64,000 nucleotides of DNA from positions 1,054,001-1,118,000 of the forward strand of contig NZ_CP124591.1 of NCBI RefSeq assembly GCF_038095555.1, in the 5' to 3' direction. How positions within the stretch are numbered: position 1 is the first letter of the stretch; each line of letters starts with the position of its first letter. Positions 1 through 6,736 of this stretch are shown piece after piece. Position numbers and translations under genes: made by a program. Under the pieces are notes generated by a model that was given only the letters and a program-made list of their open reading frames with translations, searched no databases and was not told where the DNA came from. The DNA comes from Macrococcoides psychrotolerans (lineage in GTDB: Bacteria > Bacillota > Bacilli > Staphylococcales > Staphylococcaceae).

Positions 1-2
1 AT

Positions 3-386
3 CATATTAATCTATTTCTTGCTGAATTTGATGAAGAGAAACCAACGTGTGAAGATATGTGGTTTGAAGAAGGAATGGCGACTTATCTTCCTAGAAAGTT
101 CTTTTTTGATGAAAGATTATTCTGTGACGTATATCATCTAGAAAAGACGCTCTATGAATATTATTTAAATGAATTTGGTGACCTACCTTTAGAACACTTT
201 ACATATGATATTTACTCGCACCCAAAGGAATATATTATGTTCCATTACTGGATGAGTTTTGTTAAAGTCACTCAGTTTGTAAGTCTTGTAGATGGAGATG
301 TATCACGTTTATTTAAACTTTATCATGATTGGGATAAAGAAGGGAGAAAGGTATCTTTAGCGCATTATTTTAAAACACATATTTAG
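3..386 (+). CDS. Partial gene, C-terminal part of a possible zinc-metallopeptidase-like protein
   Basis: The reading frame is open to the left window edge, so only the last about 127 residues are visible and the true start lies upstream. The piece begins HINLFLAEF and contains WFEEGMATYL, which resembles the glutamate-bearing segment (WxxEGxAxY) that follows HExxH in gluzincin peptidases. The HExxH itself would be just outside the window, so the assignment is tentative. The stop codon TAG overlaps the AGGAGG ribosome binding site of the next gene, suggesting that the two were co-transcribed. It could equally be an uncharacterised protein with a chance match to this motif. Confidence 0.45.
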   Translation, partial: HINLFLAEFDEEKPTCEDMWFEEGMATYLPRKFFFDERLFCDVYHLEKTLYEYYLNEFGDLPLEHFTYDIYSHPKEYIMFHYWMSFVKVTQFVSLVDGDVSRLFKLYHDWDKEGRKVSLAHYFKTHI

Positions 387-395
387 GAGGGTGCC

Positions 396-807
396 ATGCA
401 TATTGATGATTTAAATGATCACTTACCAGGCTTTCATTTTTTGAAGTTAGAAAGCTTTAACAAGGGTTGGTCGGATGATCAAAAATATATTGTTACAACT
501 CGAGATGATAAGTATCTATTACGTCTTTCTTCTATTGATAGAATAGAGGATATTCAATTGCAAATTAATTTAGTTGAACAGTGTATGAACCTTGGACTTC
601 CAGTGCAACAATTAGTATCACACGGCGACTATCATAATCATTATTGTTTACTATACCAATGGATTGAAGGTCATGAAGCTAAAGAAATATTACCGAAAGA
701 AAATCGAACGTAAGAAATCGATGTATCTAAACTGTGAATATAAATACGATAATGATCAGTGTTTATTTAATGTAATAGAAAAGTATGAAAATCGTATCAT
801 CTTATAA
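396..807 (+). pseudogene. Aminoglycoside/choline phosphotransferase family remnant, frame-disrupted and truncated
   Basis: The intact start (ATG 396, good AGGAGGGTG site) gives an APH-family N-lobe: FNKGWSDDQKYIV glycine-loop region, then YLLRLS, then the hinge LLYQWIEG. The frame stops at 713 after 105 residues, whereas the family is about 260-300 residues. From about 695 the +1 frame continues with family-like sequence (RKKIERKKSMYLNCEYKYDND, to a stop at 805-807). This suggests an internal deletion that removed roughly 30-40 residues, leaving the shared string TACCGAAA at the junction. The catalytic HGDxxxxN and the rest of the C-lobe are absent, replaced by the toxin-antitoxin module on the other strand. 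It is very unlikely to be functional. Confidence 0.7.
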
Positions 808-1067
808 TGAAAACGACATTGTAAAATACAAATTGAATCATCTTCTATCTTATATACGAGCCTATGTTCATGAGTTATCCTTCTGCTATAGCAACCTGTA
901 TAGTTTACTAATAATTTTTCTGGCTTACCAATACCTTCATTTGGGCCATCAATCATAATACTCTTTATTAGTTTATTTATTTTCTTTAATACAATTTTAT
1001 CGTTAGTTTGCCAGTACGTATAATCTTCAAAACCACTTGAATAAAATAGTATCTTTTTCTTAGGCAT
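756..1067 (-). CDS. yoeB: YoeB-family mRNA interferase toxin (C-terminally extended)
   Basis: This is a RelE-superfamily, YoeB/Txe-type ribosome-dependent endoribonuclease. Family landmarks are present: DYTYWQTND, GIGKPEKL (catalytic Glu), SRRITHEHRLVYKI (catalytic Arg) and the near-terminal FHY (catalytic His, Tyr). YoeB normally ends at that HY with a length of about 85 residues. Here the protein is 103 residues, with a tail after HY read from DNA that on the other strand is phosphotransferase remnant. The native stop was probably lost at the module's junction. The start overlaps the antitoxin stop by 8 nt, the usual toxin-antitoxin coupling. Whether the tail weakens the toxin cannot be judged from sequence. 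Confidence 0.85.
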   Translation of the reverse strand: MPKKKILFYSSGFEDYTYWQTNDKIVLKKINKLIKSIMIDGPNEGIGKPEKLLVNYTGCYSRRITHEHRLVYKIEDDSICILQCRFHYKMIRFSYFSITLNKH

Positions 1068-1317
1068 CTAAATCAAGCTCAACTTGAAGTAAGTTATTTT
1101 TATCAATTGATTCATCAATCGCTTTTTGTAATCTTTCGGCATTCGCAGGTGTACTCTGTAAATAAAGTGTTTCAATCATACTATTATAATCTTGTTCAGA
1201 TAATATCACGGCATTATGAGTGTTTGTTGTGATTGTGTAAGGTTCACAGTCTTCATTAACAATATCTATTATTTTTCTAAAGTTTGATCTTGCATTAGAA
1301 TATGTTGTTACTTTCAT
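1060..1317 (-). CDS. yefM: YefM/Axe-family antitoxin
   Basis: This 85-residue Phd/YefM-type antitoxin precedes the YoeB toxin in one operon. The N-terminal segment MKVTTYSNARSNFRKIID is the family's DNA-binding fold, which normally binds an operator in the promoter. The acidic C-terminus (QVELDLDA) fits the toxin-wrapping tail. The ribosome binding site AAGGAGGGG lies 6-7 nt upstream of the ATG. The promoter must lie within 1318-1500, under the neighbouring divergent grpB-like gene. The protein is expected to neutralise YoeB and, with it, to repress the operon conditionally. Confidence 0.88.
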   Translation of the reverse strand: MKVTTYSNARSNFRKIIDIVNEDCEPYTITTNTHNAVILSEQDYNSMIETLYLQSTPANAERLQKAIDESIDKNNLLQVELDLDA

Positions 1318-1499
1318 TTTATCCCCTCCTTGTACAATTATATTGTCCGCTTTTGTTTTATTATGTATATTTTGATTACTTTTTACTATTTGGTTTTATG
1401 TATGATATGATAGTTGCTATTTTGTTAATGTTCTACTATTTTAATTTTCAGAAAATTGTTTATAATAAACATATGATACGTAAATGGAGGTTGGATACT

Positions 1500-2021
1500 T
1501 TGACATTAGGCGTTTATAGAGGGCAGGTAGTTTTGAGTGATTATCAAGATGCTTGGGTAAATGATTTTGAGCAAGTAAAACAAGACATTATTAAAGCTAC
1601 TGACATAGAATCGAACGATATTCAGCACATTGGGAGTATATCAATACCTGGATTAGCAGCTAAGCCAATTATTGATATATTGATTGGAGTTGAAGATTAC
1701 AAAAGTATGCCGAAATCATTTTATGATGCATTAATAACGATAGGGATTTTCCGTTTACGAGTTGAGAGAGCAGATGAGATTGTGTTAGCAAAATTCGAAG
1801 GTGACTCATTCCAAAAACATACTTGCTTTATTCATCTTGTATCGAAAGAACAACAAAAATGGACAGATTTATTAAAATTTCGTGATTATTTACGATCTAA
1901 TCCTGATGCTAGATATGAGTATCAACATTTAAAGGAATATCTGTCAATACAATATCCAGACAACAGAGCTAAATATACGCAGGAAAAAGAGGCATTTGTC
2001 AATTCTATTTTAAATAAGTAG
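1500..2021 (+). CDS. GrpB family protein (UPF0157)
   Basis: A TTG start at 1500 is chosen because GGAGG at 1486-1490 lies 9 nt upstream, and the resulting 173-residue protein has the usual family length. The longer open frame from 1302 adds a hydrophobic, low-information stretch with no family similarity. GrpB landmarks: QDAWVNDFEQVK near the start, IQHIGSISIPGLAAKPIIDILIGV (HxGSTSxxGLxxKPxID type), and the histidine-containing KHTCFIHLV. The fold belongs to the nucleotidyltransferase superfamily. The cellular role is unknown. Confidence 0.8.
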   Translation: MTLGVYRGQVVLSDYQDAWVNDFEQVKQDIIKATDIESNDIQHIGSISIPGLAAKPIIDILIGVEDYKSMPKSFYDALITIGIFRLRVERADEIVLAKFEGDSFQKHTCFIHLVSKEQQKWTDLLKFRDYLRSNPDARYEYQHLKEYLSIQYPDNRAKYTQEKEAFVNSILNK

Positions 2022-2108
2022 AATAAGTGCATTATTTTACCAATTTATTCGAATGGATAAAGAATTATAATATATTTATTTTTAATATATTTATTTTGAG
2101 GTGATATT

Positions 2109-2603
2109 TTGGAAGCTTTATTAGTTATTGATTTTCATACACACTTTTTAGAAAAGGGTGATTTTTCAGTATTTAAGAAGAATGCTATTCATATAGTAGA
2201 AGTATTTAAAGAAAACAAATTACCTGTCATTGCAGTGGAACATATTAATCACTAAACAAATAAGCCATTTCCTTTAGAGCCAGTTATTCATAAAAATGCC
2301 GATAAGATTTATTCTAAAAATAAACCCAGTGCTTTTAAAGATACGGATTTGCAACAATATTTAATTTCACTTGGTGTTACTGAACTGATCATTATCGGTT
2401 TTAATATGGAATATTGTATTTTATTTAATGCGATTATTGCTAATGAACTTGGCTTTAAAGTTACAGTAATCGAAGATGCTTGTGCTACAGTTAATAATTC
2501 AGAAACATATGAAATGCCTGGGTTAGATATTAATGACTTTGTATCTACAGTTTTGCATTGGTCTGATGAAGTAGAAGTTCTGATGATAGACGAGTATGTG
2601 TGA
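2109..2603 (+). pseudogene. Isochorismatase-like cysteine hydrolase interrupted by one stop codon
   Basis: Read from TTG 2109 (preceded by GAGGTGAT), one continuous frame encodes an isochorismatase-family protein of about 164 residues: LLVIDFHTHFLEKG (catalytic Asp strand), LPVIAVEH, ELIIIGFNMEYCILFNAI (equivalent of the GxxxxxCVxxTA segment with nucleophilic Cys) and VTVIEDACAT. A single TAA at 2253-2255 interrupts it after 48 residues. No other lesion is visible, so this is either a recent nonsense mutation or a sequencing error. A truncated internal start near 2349 would lack the catalytic Asp and is unlikely to yield an enzyme. Confidence 0.75.
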
Positions 2604-2734
2604 GTTGGGGTCATTTTTAGCTGAGGATAAATTTTAGGTTTGATATTTCTAATTTTCATATAAATAAACAATATACCTATCGATTCATGATACTATATTA
2701 GTGAACTACACTCTTAATAGGATGTGATTATTTC

Positions 2735-3202
2735 ATGGATATTAATAATCTAAAGCTTACTCAACTCTATTTGAATCAACGTAAAGTGGATGAGGTAAGT
2801 GAATGGCTGGATGATGTTTCTGTCAAAAATACAATAATCTCAGTAATTCAGTACGACAATCAATTTTATATCGTTGATGGTCATACACGATGTTTCGTTG
2901 CTTTTCAAAAAGGGGTTATTGATATCCCGGTTGAAATTTATGATGTTGATAATACATCAGTAGAGATGCAATTATATCTTGATTGTATAAAGTGGTGTGA
3001 ACAAGAAAATATTTATCATATTAATGATTTATCCCATCGCATTCTAGTAGAAGCAGAGTTTGAAAAACTATGGATTGAGAGATGTCAAAGTCATATGGAA
3101 GATATTCAGGATGCTCGTGATGCTAATATTGCTTATCGTGAGCATTTGAACTACAAAGTAACCTATACTCACGAAGAAGTCATGAAATATTTCACTCTGT
3201 AA
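2735..3202 (+). CDS. ParB/sulfiredoxin-like domain protein of unknown function
   Basis: This is a 155-residue protein. Residues 30-75 contain the ParB N-terminal-like signature YIVDGHTRCFVAFQKG (DGHxR core) followed by IPVEIYDV. The remainder is helical with no recognised domain, and no DNA-binding helix-turn-helix follows, unlike chromosomal ParB/Noc. Small stand-alone proteins of this type are common in Firmicutes and uncharacterised. The gene ends before an intrinsic terminator at 3254-3299 and appears to be monocistronic. Confidence 0.6.
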   Translation: MDINNLKLTQLYLNQRKVDEVSEWLDDVSVKNTIISVIQYDNQFYIVDGHTRCFVAFQKGVIDIPVEIYDVDNTSVEMQLYLDCIKWCEQENIYHINDLSHRILVEAEFEKLWIERCQSHMEDIQDARDANIAYREHLNYKVTYTHEEVMKYFTL

Positions 3203-3253
3203 TCTTATCGTGTGTATGTTTAATGATTTATTCTTTGTTATGATTGTATTTAC

Positions 3254-3299
3254 TCCGTCTAATATGGAATTGTATCCCATAATAGACGGACTTTTTATT
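3254..3299 (+). terminator. Intrinsic terminator after the ParB-like gene
   Basis: The arms TCCGTCTA and TAGACGGA are extended by partly paired inner bases (TATGG / CCATA) and followed by CTTTTTATTT. The hairpin isolates the SOS promoter downstream. Confidence 0.8.
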
Positions 3300-3311
3300 T
3301 GATCGAAAACA

Positions 3312-3360
3312 GAACGTATGTTCTATTTTTATTGAAAACGAACATACGTTCTGTTATGAT
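3312..3360 (+). promoter_or_regulatory. SOS promoter with two LexA boxes
   Basis: Two 12-bp palindromes match the Gram-positive LexA/DinR box GAACNNNNGTTC: GAACGTATGTTC at 3312-3323 and GAACATACGTTC at 3340-3351. A promoter TTGAAA (3333-3338), 16 bp, TATGAT (3355-3360) spans the second box, so LexA bound there would cover the spacer. The arrangement predicts DNA-damage induction of the downstream polymerase. Confidence 0.85.
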
Positions 3361-3396
3361 TAAATTAACATAAAGATTATAAAGAGGGTGCTTAAT

Positions 3397-4659
3397 ATGT
3401 ATGATTACAGTTTATGCGAGAGAAGAGATGTACTCTGTATTGACCAGAAGAGTTTCTTTGCCAGTGTTTCCTGCATCATGAAAGGGCTTGATCCCATGAC
3501 GACAAAGCTTGCTGTTGTAGCAGATACAAAACGCCAGGGTTCTGTCGTTCTTGCTGCTACATCGCCACTTAAAGCTATTGGTATTAGAACAGGATCACGT
3601 CTATTCGAAATCCCACATCATCCGGATATTTATATTATCAATCCCTCAATGAAGGAATATCTAAAGGTCGCAAGTCAAATTTCAGAAATTGCTCTGAAAT
3701 ATGTCGCACCAGAAGATTATCATCAATATAGTATTGATGAATTTTTTATGGATGTGACAAACAGCTACCAACTGTTTGCAGATTCGAGTTATGATTTGGC
3801 ATTAAAGATAAAGGATGAAATCTATGAGAAAACTCAAATTCTCTGTGCTGTAGGTATAGGTCCAAATGTGTTGCTAAGTAAGATTGCGCTAGACATGGAA
3901 GCTAAGAAAGCAGATCATGGTGTTGTACAGTGGCGTTATGAAGATGTACCTGAGAAGATGTGGTCGATAGAACCATTAAGTACTTTCTGGGGGATTAATC
4001 GACGTACAGAGAAGAAGCTGAATCAGAAGGGCATATTCACCATTGGACAACTTGCAAATTATCCTCTTCACTATTTAAAGCGTGATTTCGGTGTGATTGG
4101 TGTTGATCTTCATCTGCATGCAAATGGTATTGATTCCAGCATTATAAGAGAGAAACACCAGATCTACAAACCTTCTGTGAATAAGAGTCAGATTCTAATG
4201 CGTGATTATCATTTTCACGAGCTCCGTGCAGTCGTGATTGAACATATCGAAGAGGTTACATTTCGATTACGTGCGGATAATCGTATCGCCAGAACAATCA
4301 GCTTTACAATCGGTTATAGTGATGAAGGAAGCGTCAGTAAGAGCTATACGTTATCAGAAGGTACAAATCTTACTTCAGATGTATTTAGAATCGTATGGGG
4401 GTTTATGCAGCAGATGTGTGATTCGAATAGAAAGTATCGTACTGTAAATATCGCTCTGACAAACTTGATGAAGGAAGAAGATAGGCAGCTTTCACTATTT
4501 GTAGATGAGTTTGAACGTGCGAAAGAAGAACGTCTAGAAAGAACAATTGATGAACTGCGTACCCGCTTCGGGAAGAATAGCGTACTTCGTGCAATCTCCT
4601 ACACTGAACAAGGCACCGCGCGTAAACGTAATGGATTGATCGCTGGTCATAAGGCGTAG
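3397..4659 (+). CDS. Y-family (UmuC/UvrX-like) error-prone DNA polymerase
   Basis: This 420-residue translesion polymerase shows CIDQKSFFASV (first catalytic Asp and the Y-family DxxSFFAS), the finger region, and YSIDEFFMDVT (second carboxylate pair) near residues 110-120. A helix-hairpin-helix-like thumb (FWGINRRTEKKLNQKGIFTIGQLANYP) and a little-finger domain follow. ATG 3397 is preferred over GTG 3388 because AAAGAGGGTG lies just upstream at proper spacing. Two LexA boxes control it. It resembles the UmuC-like SOS polymerases of staphylococci and B. subtilis UvrX, the latter prophage-borne, but no other phage gene is visible here. The role is replication past DNA lesions, with mutagenesis. 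Confidence 0.9.
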   Translation: MYDYSLCERRDVLCIDQKSFFASVSCIMKGLDPMTTKLAVVADTKRQGSVVLAATSPLKAIGIRTGSRLFEIPHHPDIYIINPSMKEYLKVASQISEIALKYVAPEDYHQYSIDEFFMDVTNSYQLFADSSYDLALKIKDEIYEKTQILCAVGIGPNVLLSKIALDMEAKKADHGVVQWRYEDVPEKMWSIEPLSTFWGINRRTEKKLNQKGIFTIGQLANYPLHYLKRDFGVIGVDLHLHANGIDSSIIREKHQIYKPSVNKSQILMRDYHFHELRAVVIEHIEEVTFRLRADNRIARTISFTIGYSDEGSVSKSYTLSEGTNLTSDVFRIVWGFMQQMCDSNRKYRTVNIALTNLMKEEDRQLSLFVDEFERAKEERLERTIDELRTRFGKNSVLRAISYTEQGTARKRNGLIAGHKA

Positions 4660-4761
4660 TCAGATATCATAGATTTAAACAAGCACTCTATTATGGTAGT
4701 GAAGCGTATATGCGTGATATAGATTTATCAAATGAATCTGAATAAGAAGATATCACAATAA

Positions 4762-4802
4762 TGAAACCCTATCGAGCGTAAATATGCTTGATGGGGTTTC
4801 GT
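4762..4802. terminator. Bidirectional terminator between polymerase and XRE-cupin genes
   Basis: Inverted repeat GAAACCCTATCGAGC / GCTTGATGGGGTTTC lies around a short loop between convergent genes. The preceding 4660-4760 stretch has no gene I can support. Confidence 0.7.
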
Positions 4803-4824
4803 GGGTTATTAAGTATATCAACGA

Positions 4825-5376
4825 TTAAGAAAAATGATATTTAATCACCAATGTAATCTCTGCCGGCTTTTCTGATGTATTCCGATATGTATGATCTAAG
4901 CCTCCTGAAAAACGGATTGAATCATCTTTTTCAAGTGAATATGAAGCCCCATCCACGATTATCGTAAATAGCCCTTCATTAACGATGATATATTCTTCAG
5001 AATGCGCAGCCTGATCACTTGAAATAATTTCAGAATGCGGCTGTAATGTCATCTTCAATATTTCAATCTGTTCTTCACTATCATAATACGGTGTTATCTG
5101 AATAAGACCGTCTTCAGAATAGATTGTTTGAATATCATTCTTTTTGATCACATGCACCGTATTTTCAGATTCATGTAAAAGTTTAGATAATGGGACTTTT
5201 AAGCCGTTGGATATTTTCCAGAGGGTAGAAATTGTCGGATTCGATTGTCCTTTTTCTATTTGATTAAGCATCGCACGACTTACACCAGAAATTGAAGCAA
5301 GCTTTTCGAGACTTAATTGCTGTTCTTTTCTTATATGCATTAGGTTTTGTGACACGACTAAATTAATTTTTTCCAT
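4825..5376 (-). CDS. XRE-family regulator with C-terminal cupin domain
   Basis: This 183-residue protein starts with an HTH_3 domain (residues about 7-65: RKEQQLSLEKLASISGVSRA then LNQIEKGQSNPTISTLWKIS). A small cupin barrel follows (residues about 110-180: LQPHSEIISSDQAAHSEEYIIVNEGLF, FSGGLDHTYRNTSE). Regulators of this architecture sense small molecules through the cupin and usually control the adjacent gene. Here it diverges from a CynX/NimT-type permease across a 108-bp gap holding palindromic and directly repeated operator-like DNA, which makes the permease its likely target. The ligand is not evident. Confidence 0.85.
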   Translation of the reverse strand: MEKINLVVSQNLMHIRKEQQLSLEKLASISGVSRAMLNQIEKGQSNPTISTLWKISNGLKVPLSKLLHESENTVHVIKKNDIQTIYSEDGLIQITPYYDSEEQIEILKMTLQPHSEIISSDQAAHSEEYIIVNEGLFTIIVDGASYSLEKDDSIRFSGGLDHTYRNTSEKPAEITLVIKYHFS

Positions 5377-5416
5377 ATTAAACCTCTTTCTTGACTATAT
5401 TAGACGAAAAGTATAA

Positions 5417-5464
5417 TATAACAGATGTTATTTTATAACAGATATTTTGTTCATTATAACAGAT
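5417..5464. promoter_or_regulatory. Candidate operator: three TATAACAGAT repeats with one perfect palindrome
   Basis: TATAACAGAT occurs at 5417-5426, 5434-5443 and 5455-5464. The first is part of the perfect palindrome ATAACA-GA-TGTTAT (5418-5431). The repeats fill the gap between the divergent XRE-cupin regulator and the permease, the expected position for the regulator's binding sites. Confidence 0.6.
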
Positions 5465-5484
5465 TAATAGAAAGAGGGATTGTT

Positions 5485-6672
5485 TTGTACACAAAAAGGT
5501 TTAGAGGGTTGAAGCTTTTATTACTGGTTGCTGTGTTATTGTTATCAGCAAACTTACGCGCACCGCTCACATCAGTTGGCGTATTATTACCTGCAATCAA
5601 TGATGACTTACAGCTGTCAGCATTTGCTACAAGTATTATCGCGATACTGCCATTGCTGGCATTCTCATTTGCTTCATTATTTGCTGCACCTGTTAGTACC
5701 AAGATAGGATTAAATCGAACGATCGTCCATGCTTTGATTGTCATTACAGTTGGTATTATACTCCGATCATTAGGAAGTAGCACGTTATTATTTACAGGAA
5801 TCCTGTTAATCGGTATAGGGATTGCATTCGGTAATGTACTAGCTCCAGTATTTATAAAAGCATCATTCCCGTTACAGGTTGGTATCGTGACAGCATTATA
5901 TACAGTTAGTATGAATATATTTGGTGCATTATCATCAGCAGTATCCGCACCAATTGCAAAGGCTACAAATTATAATATTTCATTAGCAATGATCGGTATT
6001 GTTACAATCATCACACTAATCTTCTGGATAATCGTATTACAGAAAGATAAAGATGTAGAAGCACCACAGGCTATAACAATGACATCAAGTATTTGGCGAT
6101 CACCACTGGCATGGCAGATAACACTATTCATGGGTGGACAGTCGGTCATTTTCTATAGCTTGATCAATTTTCTTCCGATAATACTAAAGGAACAACATAT
6201 ACCCGTAGAAGTAACAGGAGGTTATTTAACAGTATTACAAATAGCAATTATTATCTTTACATTTATTATTCCGATGATTGCAGCTAACATGGCACACCAG
6301 GTTTATTTAGGGTGTATAAATGGGCTGTTATTTATTGCGGGAATAGCTGGGATGATTTATGGCGATGTTAAATATATGCTTGTTTATATCCTCTTCATAG
6401 GCGTAGCACTTGGAATATCATTTGGGCTTGTAAATTTATTCTTCTCTCTGAAAACAGAATATACACATACAGCGAAACAGTTATCAGGAATGGCACAGGC
6501 AATCGGCTATTTATTTGCAGCACTTAGCGTACTTATCTTCGGCGTAATTCATGATTATACACATGACTGGAGTCATTCATTATATTTCCTATTGGCAGAT
6601 GCTTTATTGATGCTCATAGTTGGAATGCTTGCAGGACGTAAACATACGATAGAAGGAAATACAATTAAATAG
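5485..6672 (+). CDS. CynX/NimT-type major facilitator transporter
   Basis: The TTG at 5485 is chosen because AGAGGG lies about 7 nt upstream. The frame is open back to 5425 but that portion overlaps the operator repeats. The 395-residue protein has about 12 membrane segments and the family signature ANLRAPLTSVGVLLP in the first loop, as in cyanate/nitroimidazole-type MFS permeases (CynX, NimT, YeaN). Substrates of the family are poorly known. The divergent XRE-cupin gene likely regulates it. A shared terminator follows. Confidence 0.82.
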   Translation: MYTKRFRGLKLLLLVAVLLLSANLRAPLTSVGVLLPAINDDLQLSAFATSIIAILPLLAFSFASLFAAPVSTKIGLNRTIVHALIVITVGIILRSLGSSTLLFTGILLIGIGIAFGNVLAPVFIKASFPLQVGIVTALYTVSMNIFGALSSAVSAPIAKATNYNISLAMIGIVTIITLIFWIIVLQKDKDVEAPQAITMTSSIWRSPLAWQITLFMGGQSVIFYSLINFLPIILKEQHIPVEVTGGYLTVLQIAIIIFTFIIPMIAANMAHQVYLGCINGLLFIAGIAGMIYGDVKYMLVYILFIGVALGISFGLVNLFFSLKTEYTHTAKQLSGMAQAIGYLFAALSVLIFGVIHDYTHDWSHSLYFLLADALLMLIVGMLAGRKHTIEGNTIK

Positions 6673-6708
6673 AAAACCTTAAAAAGTAATCACCATTCAT
6701 AAAACAAA

Positions 6709-6736
6709 AAACTTTCAGGTCTCCTGAAAGTTTTTT
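6709..6736. terminator. Bidirectional terminator between permease and SgrR-like gene
   Basis: The stem ACTTTCAGG-TCT-CCTGAAAGT is flanked by an A-run on the left and TTTTTTTAT on the right, so it can stop transcription from both sides. Confidence 0.85.

Noticed and set aside
1302..1499. N-terminal hydrophobic extension of the GrpB-like protein
   Set aside because: It lies in the promoter region of the divergent toxin-antitoxin operon. The TTG at 1500 with GGAGG gives the normal family length.
2309..2671. Minus-strand open frame across the isochorismatase-like gene
   Set aside because: It is antisense to a recognisable protein family, is serine/isoleucine-rich without a ribosome binding site, and matches nothing known.
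3397..4659. Polymerase gene as evidence of a prophage
   Set aside because: Although B. subtilis UvrX is prophage-borne, no integrase, repressor or structural gene lies nearby, and similar SOS polymerases are chromosomal in staphylococci.
4660..4745. Short frame after the polymerase gene (HRFKQALYYGSEAYMRDIDL...)
   Set aside because: It has no start codon or ribosome binding site, is only about 25 residues, and no family is recognised. It could be a remnant but cannot be supported.
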